Source of the DNA: an uncultured Prevotellaceae bacterium | Lineage (GTDB): Bacteria; Bacteroidota; Bacteroidia; Bacteroidales; Bacteroidaceae | DNA: 16,997 nucleotides | NCBI GenBank assembly: GCA_937915745.1 | Contig: CALGGJ010000045.1 | Coordinates: 1 to 16,997, forward strand | Reading direction: 5' to 3' | Part shown: one piece after another, positions 1 through 7,131 of the stretch | Layout of the letters: the number at the start of each line of letters is the position of its first letter | How positions within the stretch are numbered: position 1 is the stretch's first letter | Made by a program: the position numbers and the translations under genes | Notes under the pieces: generated by a model | Told to the model about the DNA's origin: nothing | What the model saw: the letters and a program-made list of their open reading frames with translations, nothing else | The model's database searches: none

Positions 1-142
1 CATCTTTTTCACGGCCTTTCAGTCACGACTGCGTCGTGACAATCCGTATTTTTTTTGGGGAACCCCATTACTCCTTCAATGCCGCAAAAAACCTGCTCGA
101 AAATAGACTTAAAATCATCTAAACGCTAATGACCGATTTGGG
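1..142. repeat. Right part of a short inverted-repeat (MITE-like) element, copy 1, cut by the window edge
   Basis: This stretch is nearly identical to 13985-14125. The two match over 142 versus 141 bases, with about four scattered substitutions and a variable T/G/A/C run near positions 49-66. It ends at 131-142 in GACCGATTTGGG, the same terminal sequence as the full copy. It contains a perfect 8-bp hairpin, GTCACGAC-TGC-GTCGTGAC (24-42), identical in both copies, and a GGGG-AA-CCCC palindrome at about 57-66. The left half should lie upstream of the window. The single-base length difference shifts any reading frame between copies, so it is probably not protein-coding. It lies upstream of the dxs promoter and ends about 160 bp before it. 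Confidence 0.85.
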
Positions 143-304
143 ATAAACTGAGACGTGCGGGCTACCCCTGCCTGATGGATTACCACGTGAAGCTGCATCC
201 TACTCGATTATATACACAAGTGTCATATTGTACAGTCAGACCATAGATATCAAGCAATATGAGGTTGTTTTTACAGTCGAAAACCCAAAAAACACAGTTT
301 AGGC

Positions 305-335
305 TTTGCAACTTGGAGAAAAAGCCGTACTTTTG
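305..335 (+). promoter_or_regulatory. Bacteroidetes-type promoter of the dxs-trkA-trkH-comM cluster
   Basis: A TTTG -33 box (305-308) is followed after exactly 19 bp by TACTTTTG (328-335), which fits the TAnnTTTG -7 consensus of the Bacteroidetes primary sigma factor. Transcription would start near 341-345 and leave an untranslated leader of about 50 nt before the ATG at 391. Its position argues against using the in-frame upstream ATG at 259 as the dxs start. The intervening stretch 143-304 shows no gene. Confidence 0.8.
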
Positions 336-390
336 CAGGTTAAGAACAGACCGCCCAAGGCTGAATGTGGCATTTACATATACACAACGA

Positions 391-2313
391 ATGCTTATGA
401 CAGAAGAAACCAAAGAGCTCACGCTCCTTTCACAAATAGAATACCCACAAGACCTCAGGCAACTTAAATTGTCGCAGCTGCCACAATTGTGCAACGAACT
501 GCGCCAAGACATCATTGAAGAACTGTCGGTCAACCCCGGGCATCTCGCCTCCAGCCTCGGAGCAGTAGAGATAACCGTAGCCCTGCACTATGTATTCAAC
601 ACCCCCGACGACCGTATCGTCTGGGATGTCGGACACCAGGCCTATGCACACAAGATACTCACCGGTCGTAAAAACCGATTCTGCACCAACCGCAAATTCC
701 ACGGCCTCAAACCATTCCCGTTCCCAAGCGAAAGCCCATACGACACATTCTGCTGCGGACACGCATCCAACTCCATATCAGCAGCACTTGGCATGGCAGT
801 AGCAGCACGCCTCCAAGGCATCAATCGCAAAGTGGTTGCAGTGATAGGCGATGGAGCCATGAGCGGCGGGTTGGCATTCGAAGGGCTCAACAACGCGTCG
901 GGTACACCAAACGACATGCTCATCGTCTTGAACGACAACAACATGTCAATCGACAAGAGTGTCGGAGGAATGCGCCAGTCGTTGCTCGAACTCACCACCA
1001 ACAGCACCTACAACCGCCTGAGATATAAAGCCTCACTCAAACTCTACCAATGGGGCCTTCTCAACGACCGACGCAAAAAAGGACTGTTGCGCTTCAACAA
1101 CAGTATGAAATCGCTCCTTACCAACCAACAGAACATCTTCGAAGGACTCGACATCAGATATTTCGGACCAGCCGACGGCCACAGGGTAATCGAGCTTGTA
1201 AAAATACTACGCACCATAAAAGAAATGCGAGGGCCGAAAATACTACACATACACACCATCAAAGGCAAGGGCTACCTGCCCGCCGAACAAAATGCAACAG
1301 TGTGGCACGCTCCCGGACGCTTCGACTATGAAAGCGGCGAACGCCTCAAAAGCGACAACCAGGCCCCACATCCACCCAAGTTCCAAGACGTGTTCGGACA
1401 AACACTGCTCGAACTCGCACAGCAAAACGACAAAATCGTGGGAGTGACACCAGCCATGCCTACCGGATGCTCAATGAACATCATGATGCGCGCCATGCCC
1501 GAGCGCACATTCGATGTAGGTATAGCTGAAGGACATGCTGTCACCTTCTCGGGCGGAATGGCAAAAGACGGACTGCTCCCATTCTGCAACATCTATTCAT
1601 CATTCATGCAACGAGCCTACGACAACATCATACACGACGCTGCAATCATGAACCTCAATATGGTACTGTGCCTCGACCGCTCAGGCATAGTGGGCGAAGA
1701 CGGACCGACACATCACGGAGCATACGACATGGCCTTCCTGCGTCCAATACCAAACCTCACCATAGCATCGCCACTCGACGAACACGAATTGCGTAAACTC
1801 ATGTACACAGCACAACTGCCCGACAAAGGCACATTCGTCATACGCTATCCGCGCGGCACGGGCTCACAAGTCGATTGGCGCTGCCAGCTCGAAGAGCTCC
1901 CGGTAGGCCGAGGCCGGTGTCTGAAGGAAGGACACGACATGGCCATCATCAGCATCGGCCCAATAGGCGTCGAAGCAGCACAAGCAATCACCATGGCCGA
2001 GATGGAAGCCGCCAATGCCGGACAAAAGCTAAGCGTGGCGCACTACGACATGCGATTCCTCAAGCCAATCGACACCGACCTTCTCAATCAGATAGGAAAC
2101 AAGTTCAACCGCATAATAACCATAGAAGACGGAACCATCGAAGGAGGACTGGGCAGCGCTGTTGCAGAATACATGAACGACCACAGCCTCAAACCACACA
2201 TACAACGTATCGGAATCCCCGACAAATTTGTCGAACACGGTAGTGTCAGCGAATTGAGACACCTCATAGGTATGGACGCCACAGCAATAAAACAAGCAAT
2301 ACTACAGCCATGA
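391..2313 (+). CDS. dxs: 1-deoxy-D-xylulose-5-phosphate synthase
   Basis: Dxs is a cytosolic thiamine-diphosphate enzyme. It condenses pyruvate with glyceraldehyde 3-phosphate to 1-deoxyxylulose 5-phosphate, the entry step of the non-mevalonate isoprenoid pathway and a precursor of thiamine and pyridoxal phosphate. The 640-residue product shows GHLASSLGAVE (50-60) with the catalytic-type His51, the thiamine-diphosphate motif starting at GDGAMSGG (153) and ending near NDNN (181-184), and IAEGHAVTFSGGMA with the cofactor-activating Glu380. A transketolase-type pyrimidine domain and C-terminal domain follow. IAEGHA replaces the IAEQHA seen in E. coli, as I recall is usual in Bacteroidetes. The open frame extends to 259, but that part contains the promoter, so I start at 391; ATG 397 is an alternative. 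The stop overlaps the trkA start by 4 bp (ATGA), implying translational coupling. Confidence 0.95.
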   Translation: MLMTEETKELTLLSQIEYPQDLRQLKLSQLPQLCNELRQDIIEELSVNPGHLASSLGAVEITVALHYVFNTPDDRIVWDVGHQAYAHKILTGRKNRFCTNRKFHGLKPFPFPSESPYDTFCCGHASNSISAALGMAVAARLQGINRKVVAVIGDGAMSGGLAFEGLNNASGTPNDMLIVLNDNNMSIDKSVGGMRQSLLELTTNSTYNRLRYKASLKLYQWGLLNDRRKKGLLRFNNSMKSLLTNQQNIFEGLDIRYFGPADGHRVIELVKILRTIKEMRGPKILHIHTIKGKGYLPAEQNATVWHAPGRFDYESGERLKSDNQAPHPPKFQDVFGQTLLELAQQNDKIVGVTPAMPTGCSMNIMMRAMPERTFDVGIAEGHAVTFSGGMAKDGLLPFCNIYSSFMQRAYDNIIHDAAIMNLNMVLCLDRSGIVGEDGPTHHGAYDMAFLRPIPNLTIASPLDEHELRKLMYTAQLPDKGTFVIRYPRGTGSQVDWRCQLEELPVGRGRCLKEGHDMAIISIGPIGVEAAQAITMAEMEAANAGQKLSVAHYDMRFLKPIDTDLLNQIGNKFNRIITIEDGTIEGGLGSAVAEYMNDHSLKPHIQRIGIPDKFVEHGSVSELRHLIGMDATAIKQAILQP

Positions 2314-3683
2314 AGATAGTTATAGCCGGAGCCGGAGCAGTGGGTACATACCTGGCCAGAATGCTCTCAAACGAAAACCTCGACATAGTACTCATTGATG
2401 AGGACGAAGACAAGTTGACCAAACTCAACAACGACCTCGACATCATGGCACTGGTGGCAGCACCCACGTCAATAAAAGGCTTGAAGCAAGCTGGCATCGA
2501 AAGTGCCAACCTGTTTATAGCCGTCACACCCAATGAGAGCGAAAACCTTACCTGCTGTATGCTGGCCAAGCAGCTCGGAGCCAAACGCACAGTTGCACGA
2601 ATAGATACCTACGAATACATGGAACCGTCACACCGACGCTTTTTCGAAAATATGGGTATCAGTTCGCTCATATATCCCGAGATGCTTGCAGGCCGCGAGA
2701 TAGCGGCATCGGCCCAATACAGCTGGGTAAGACAATACATTGAATTCGACGGAGGCCTCGTGTTGCTAAGCGTCAAAATGCATGACTTCACTTCATTCAA
2801 CACAAACAAAGAATCGAAAAACGAAAACCTACTGCTCGGACACACACTTAAGGAAATAAGCATCGACGGACACAGGTTCCACGTTGTAGCCATAAAACGC
2901 GACGGCGACACCATCATACCAAGTGGCGACGAACGGATACTAGCCGAGGACCTCGTATTCTTCATGACCACCAAAGACCAAATCACAACAATACGACACC
3001 TGTCGGGCAAAGACAGCTACCCCCAAGTGAAACATGCGATGATAATAGGCGGTGGCAAACTGGCCGTCAGGACCGACTGGGCAATTCCCGACAGCATGTC
3101 GCTCAAAATCATCGAACGTGACCCTCTGCGTTGCGAGGAACTGGGACGCATAACAAAACAGCGTACCATGATAATCAACGGCGACGGCTATGACCTTGAC
3201 CTTCTGAAAGACGAGGGCTACAACCACATAGAGGCATTTGCAGCCCTTACCAACAACGATGAGAAAAACATACTGGCCTGCGTGGCAGCACGCCGAAACG
3301 GAATATGCAATACCTATGCGCAAGTAGAAAACCTTGCATACCTCGACATGGCCGAATCTCTCGATGTGGGCACCGTCATAAACAAAAAGATGTTGGCAGC
3401 CAGCCACATCTACCAAATGCTGCTCAAGGCTGATGTCAACAACGTGAAAATGCTCACTGTTGCCGATGCCGATGTAGCCGAGTTTGTGGTGAAAGCAGGG
3501 TCGAAGGCAACCAAAAAGCCTATCATGGAGATAGGTCTGCCATCAGAGGTGAACATAGGCGGCATGATACACGACGGACACGGAGAACTCGTGTCGGGCC
3601 GTACCCAACTCGAGGCCGGCGACCGCGTTGTAGTGTTCTGCGCAAGTCAAACCCTCAAGCGGCTGGGACGCTACTTCAACTAA
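2310..3683 (+). CDS. trkA: Trk-type potassium uptake regulatory subunit TrkA
   Basis: TrkA is the cytoplasmic NAD(H)/nucleotide-binding subunit that gates the TrkH potassium channel-like transporter. The 457 residues form the usual duplicated RCK layout. The first RCK_N (about 1-125) has a clean Rossmann GAGAVG at 7-12 and acidic residues ending the second strand (LIDEDE, 28-33). The first RCK_C is at about 140-225, the second RCK_N at about 240-355 and the second RCK_C at about 370-455. In the second RCK_N the glycine loop is GGGKLA (247-252) instead of GxGxxG, so its nucleotide binding may differ. The length is typical of the family. The start overlaps the dxs stop, and trkH follows after a 29-bp gap, which supports co-expression as a working Trk pair. 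Confidence 0.94.
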   Translation: MKIVIAGAGAVGTYLARMLSNENLDIVLIDEDEDKLTKLNNDLDIMALVAAPTSIKGLKQAGIESANLFIAVTPNESENLTCCMLAKQLGAKRTVARIDTYEYMEPSHRRFFENMGISSLIYPEMLAGREIAASAQYSWVRQYIEFDGGLVLLSVKMHDFTSFNTNKESKNENLLLGHTLKEISIDGHRFHVVAIKRDGDTIIPSGDERILAEDLVFFMTTKDQITTIRHLSGKDSYPQVKHAMIIGGGKLAVRTDWAIPDSMSLKIIERDPLRCEELGRITKQRTMIINGDGYDLDLLKDEGYNHIEAFAALTNNDEKNILACVAARRNGICNTYAQVENLAYLDMAESLDVGTVINKKMLAASHIYQMLLKADVNNVKMLTVADADVAEFVVKAGSKATKKPIMEIGLPSEVNIGGMIHDGHGELVSGRTQLEAGDRVVVFCASQTLKRLGRYFN

Positions 3684-3712
3684 ACCGCGGTTTCAACTAA
3701 AAACGTCTAGGC

Positions 3713-5221
3713 ATGATAAACTGGCGACAAATATTCAATGTGCTTGGCATACTCCTGTTTATTGAAGCAGGCATGTTGCTCGTCACCATGGTAGTGGCAC
3801 TCATATACCATGAAGACATTATGCCATATATCTACACAACGGTCGTAAGCATTGTCTTTGGATTCCTGGGCAGAATCATAGGCAATGGGGCAGGCAAACG
3901 ACTGGGCAGGCGCGACGGATATATCATTGTCTCGCTCGTGTGGATTATATTCACGTTGATAGGCACCATACCATTCATCATGACCGACAGCGTACCCGAC
4001 TTTGCCAGCGCTGTATTCGAAGCCATGTCGGGATTTACATCTACCGGAGCAACCATCATAGACAACATTGAACGTCTGTCACACTCCATTATCTTCTGGC
4101 GCAGCATGACACAATGGATAGGTGGTATCGGAATCATATTCTTCACACTGGCCATACTGCCTGCATTCGGTGTAGGCGAGGTAAAACTCTTTGCTGCCGA
4201 ATCGACCGGACCGCTGCATGACAAGATTCATCCGCGCATAAGTGTTGCTGTCAAATGGATCGGTTCGGTATATCTCACACTCACACTCCTCTGCATCCTG
4301 TCGCTCTCACTATGTGGCATGAGCCTGTTTGATGCAGTCAATATATCGATGACAACCACGGCCACAGGCGGATTCTCGCCACATTCGGCATTTTTCCACG
4401 AGCAATGGAATTCTGCTGCAATCGAATATGTCACAACGATATTCATGTTTCTTTCGGGTGTGAACTATACTTTGCTGTACTACAGCATATTCCGCGGACA
4501 CCTGCAACGTCTTTTTCATAACCCCGAACTGCGCGTATATGCAGTCATCGTGTGTGTTTCGACGTTGATGTGCACCATATTCCTCACGATACACAACAAC
4601 CAGGGCGACCTCGAACTCTCGTTCCGCGAAGCGATATTCACCGTGGTGTCAATACAGACCACCACTGGTTTTGCATCGACCGACTATACCGTATGGCCGC
4701 AGATACTCATGCCCATATTGCTGTTCCTCATGTTTGCCGGAGCTTGCTCGGGTTCTACATCCGGAGGATTCAAGTGCATACGTTGGGCCATACTGTGGGG
4801 AATGCTGCGCGGTGAATTCCGACGCATACTTCATCCACGAATCGTGGCAGGAGTGAGGGTTGGCAACGAAGTAATATCCACATCCATTCAAAAGACACTG
4901 CTTGCCTTTGTTACCCTGTTTGTCGGGTCGTTATTCGTCGGGGCCTTCGTTCTTATACTCTGTGGGGTTGACAAGACCTATCTGGCACAAATGACCGACG
5001 GTCACTCCCTGTTGCGTCATGATTTTACTGAAGCGCTCAGCGTTTCGCTGTCATCGCTCAGCAACGTAGGTCCGGCCATGGGATTCTATGGCCCATCACA
5101 TTCATGGGCAATCATAAGTCCGTTGGCAAAGATAGTATGCTCGATACTGATGCTTATCGGGCGTCTTGAAATATTCCCTATTCTCATACTGCTAACTCGC
5201 GGCTTCTGGCGCGAAGAATGA
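3713..5221 (+). CDS. trkH: Trk-type potassium uptake membrane subunit TrkH
   Basis: This is the inner-membrane ion-conducting subunit of the Trk potassium uptake system. The 502-residue protein is strongly hydrophobic and shows the four pore-loop (M1-P-M2) repeats of the TrkH/KtrB superfamily. The selectivity-filter segments are STGA (110-113), ATGG (217-220), TTGF (317-320) and NVGPAMG (451-457). The conserved GACSGSTSGGFK stretch (343-354), which contributes to the intramembrane gating loop in characterised TrkH proteins, is present, as is the C-terminal signature IGRLEIFPILIL (482-493). It lies 29 bp downstream of trkA and 26 bp upstream of the comM-like gene, so it should be on the same transcript. 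Nothing suggests truncation. Confidence 0.94.
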   Translation: MINWRQIFNVLGILLFIEAGMLLVTMVVALIYHEDIMPYIYTTVVSIVFGFLGRIIGNGAGKRLGRRDGYIIVSLVWIIFTLIGTIPFIMTDSVPDFASAVFEAMSGFTSTGATIIDNIERLSHSIIFWRSMTQWIGGIGIIFFTLAILPAFGVGEVKLFAAESTGPLHDKIHPRISVAVKWIGSVYLTLTLLCILSLSLCGMSLFDAVNISMTTTATGGFSPHSAFFHEQWNSAAIEYVTTIFMFLSGVNYTLLYYSIFRGHLQRLFHNPELRVYAVIVCVSTLMCTIFLTIHNNQGDLELSFREAIFTVVSIQTTTGFASTDYTVWPQILMPILLFLMFAGACSGSTSGGFKCIRWAILWGMLRGEFRRILHPRIVAGVRVGNEVISTSIQKTLLAFVTLFVGSLFVGAFVLILCGVDKTYLAQMTDGHSLLRHDFTEALSVSLSSLSNVGPAMGFYGPSHSWAIISPLAKIVCSILMLIGRLEIFPILILLTRGFWREE

Positions 5222-5247
5222 CATCTTAATACTTTTATACATTCCCA

Positions 5248-6795
5248 ATGATTGCAAAGATTTCGTCGGCCACCCTGCAAGGACTGCAAGCCTTGCCTGT
5301 CACCATAGAGGTGAGCACCCCCGACTGTCCGGTGTTCAGATACGCAATAGTGGGACTGCCCGACAGCGCGGTGCGCGAAAGCCAGGAACGTGTCCTCTCG
5401 TCGTTGCGCACATACGGTGTATCGCTTAACATGAAGCAGGTGGTGGTGAATCTGGCACCTGCCGATGTAAAGAAAGAGGGTTCGGGCTTTGACCTGCCAA
5501 TCACTATTGGAGTGCTTGTATCGCTTGGCCGACTGCCGTCCGACGCTATCAACCGCTTTATGTTTGTTGGTGAATTGAGTCTCGACGGAACGGTACAACC
5601 GGTGAAGGGAATACTGCCGATTGCCATCAAGGCACGTGAATTAGGCTACGAAGCATTGTTTGTGCCAGAGGAGAATGTGCGTGAGGCTGCCGTCGTAAAC
5701 CGTCTCAAGGTGTATGGCGTTCATCATCTGAAGGATGTCACAGGTTTTCTCTCGGGTACAACACAGCTGAATCCCACCGAGGTGAACACCCGCGAGGAGT
5801 TCTTTGCCCGGCAAAGCCGATACGACTTCGATTTTGACGAGGTGAAAGGACAGGAGAATGTGAAGCGGGCCTTTGAGGTGGCTGCTGCCGGTGGCCATAA
5901 TATTCTGCTTGTGGGTAGTCCCGGGTGTGGAAAGTCGATGATGTCAAAACGTCTGCCGTCGATTCTGCCACCGCTTTCGCTTTCAGAAAGTCTCGAGACG
6001 ACACAGATACATAGTATTGCGGGTAAGATAAGCCGCGACACATCGCTCATCAGTCAGCGGCCATTCCGTGCTCCGCACCACACCATATCTGATGTTGCGC
6101 TTGTTGGCGGAGGTACCAATTTCATGCCCGGTGAGATTTGTCTGGCTCACAATGGCGTACTGTTCCTCGATGAGTTCACCGAATTTTCCAAGTCTGTGCT
6201 CGAAACCCTGCGCCAACCTCTTGAAGACCGTGTCATAACCATCAGTCGGGCCAAGTATAACATCACGATGCCTTGCTCATTCATGCTTGTGGCATCGATG
6301 AACCCCTGTCCGTGCGGATGGCATCATCATCCCACACATGCCTGTGTTTGTACTCCGGCACAGGTTCAGCGTTACATGAATCGTATAAGCGGTCCGCTTA
6401 TGGACCGTATAGACATTCAGGTTGAGGTAGAGAGTGTGCCGTTCAACGATATGGTGAATGCGCCGAAGGGTGAGTCGAGTGCTACGGTCCGCGAGCGTGT
6501 GGTTGCTGCCCGCAAGATTCAGGAAGCGCGTTATGCCGGTGTTAAGGGCATACATTGCAATGCACAGATGACTACTTCGCTCCTTCACGAATATGCACAG
6601 CTCGACGAGCAGGGTACCATTCGGCTGCGCGATGCCATGCGCCGTCTTAACCTCTCGGCACGAGCTTATGACCGCATACTCAAGGTGGCCCGGACAATTG
6701 CCGACCTGGCTGGCTCGACCAGCATCCAGCCCGTGCATATTGGCGAAGCTATAGGTTATCGCAATCTCGACCGCGAAAGCTGGATAGAGCGTTAA
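5248..6795 (+). CDS. comM: ComM/YifB-family AAA+ ATPase (Mg-chelatase-like)
   Basis: This is a member of the YifB/ComM family. In naturally transformable bacteria ComM is a hexameric helicase promoting branch migration during DNA integration; in other hosts its role is unclear. The 515-residue product has the ChlI-like N-terminal domain (about 20-140, with AIVGLPDSAVRESQERV at 33-49) and a Mg-chelatase AAA+ core. The core carries Walker A GSPGCGKS (223-230), Walker B VLFLDEF (304-310) and SGPLMDRIDI (381-390). The C-terminal lid follows at about 405-505. A Cys/His-rich segment, MNPCPCGWHHHPTHACVC (351-368), could hold a metal ion. The stop TAA (6793-6795) is followed after one base by the repeat-element terminal sequence. 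In sampled rows the 3' half is G-rich on the coding strand, unlike the C-rich genes around it. It is probably the last gene of the dxs cluster. Confidence 0.9.
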   Translation: MIAKISSATLQGLQALPVTIEVSTPDCPVFRYAIVGLPDSAVRESQERVLSSLRTYGVSLNMKQVVVNLAPADVKKEGSGFDLPITIGVLVSLGRLPSDAINRFMFVGELSLDGTVQPVKGILPIAIKARELGYEALFVPEENVREAAVVNRLKVYGVHHLKDVTGFLSGTTQLNPTEVNTREEFFARQSRYDFDFDEVKGQENVKRAFEVAAAGGHNILLVGSPGCGKSMMSKRLPSILPPLSLSESLETTQIHSIAGKISRDTSLISQRPFRAPHHTISDVALVGGGTNFMPGEICLAHNGVLFLDEFTEFSKSVLETLRQPLEDRVITISRAKYNITMPCSFMLVASMNPCPCGWHHHPTHACVCTPAQVQRYMNRISGPLMDRIDIQVEVESVPFNDMVNAPKGESSATVRERVVAARKIQEARYAGVKGIHCNAQMTTSLLHEYAQLDEQGTIRLRDAMRRLNLSARAYDRILKVARTIADLAGSTSIQPVHIGEAIGYRNLDRESWIER

Positions 6796-6796
6796 A

Positions 6797-6813
6797 CCCA
6801 AATCGGTCATAAG
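6797..6813. repeat. Orphan copy of the element terminal inverted repeat, one base after the comM stop
   Basis: CCCAAATCGGTCATAAG matches the left end of the element at 13860 (CCCAAATCGGTCATTAG) at 16 of 17 positions. Further downstream, CGAATA (6824-6829) and GACGTTTT (6845-6852) recur in the same order as at 13901 and 13913 of the full copy, suggesting a diverged or truncated left half. I find no matching right end before mutS. Confidence 0.7.
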
Positions 6814-6892
6814 GCCTCCCGTACGAATATTCTTTGATGAAACGGACGTTTTGCAGTATCGGCAGCCATAGGGTTGCTTATTGCGGTTGTGC

Positions 6893-6970
6893 GAGTGCGC
6901 AGTCGTAGGTCTATGAGTGCGCAGTCGTAGGTCTGTGAGTGCGCAGTCGTAGGTCTGTGAGTGCGCAGTC
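6893..6970. repeat. 22-bp tandem repeat, three full units plus a 12-bp partial
   Basis: Units run 6893-6914, 6915-6936 and 6937-6958, then a partial unit at 6959-6970. Each unit starts GAGTGCGCAGTC and ends GTAGGTCTAT or GTAGGTCTGT; only one base differs among the full units. Adjoining it is a small hairpin, CCCA-AAAG-TGGG (6970-6981). There are no spacers, so this is not CRISPR. It sits in the comM-mutS intergenic stretch (6796-7131), about 140 bp upstream of the mutS -7 box. The reverse complement of each unit contains ACGACTGCG, a 9-mer also found in the conserved hairpin of the repeat element. A period of 22 is not a multiple of three, and no credible gene runs through it. Confidence 0.9.
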
Positions 6971-7110
6971 CCAAAAGTGGGTGATGCCATTTGCAAGCCG
7001 ATATATGCCAAACGTTGCCCCTATTCACACGTATCAGCACGAATGGAAGAAAACATTGCCTGGAACAAAGATTTATTGGTATTGATGATTATATTTTCGC
7101 CAAAAATTGC

Positions 7111-7118
7111 TACCTTTG
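7111..7118 (+). promoter_or_regulatory. Likely mutS promoter -7 box
   Basis: TACCTTTG matches the Bacteroidetes TAnnTTTG -7 consensus 13 bp before the ATG at 7132. No good TTTG occurs 19-21 bp upstream, so the -33 element is weak or absent. Transcription starting near 7125 would give a very short leader, or make the downstream ATG at 7141 the true start. Confidence 0.55.
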
Positions 7119-7131
7119 CGGTATAAAAGAC

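Noticed and set aside
259..390. In-frame N-terminal extension of dxs
   Set aside because: It contains both promoter boxes (305-335), and Dxs from 391 already has the normal length and N-terminal motif.
6893..6970. Possible CRISPR array
   Set aside because: The 22-bp units are directly adjacent with no spacers, and no cas genes are present.
6277..7011. A 244-codon minus-strand frame
   Set aside because: It is mostly antisense to comM and its N-terminal part is just the translated 22-bp tandem repeat.
6991..7131. In-frame N-terminal extension of mutS
   Set aside because: It covers the TACCTTTG -7 box and is not needed; from 7132 the protein has normal MutS length.
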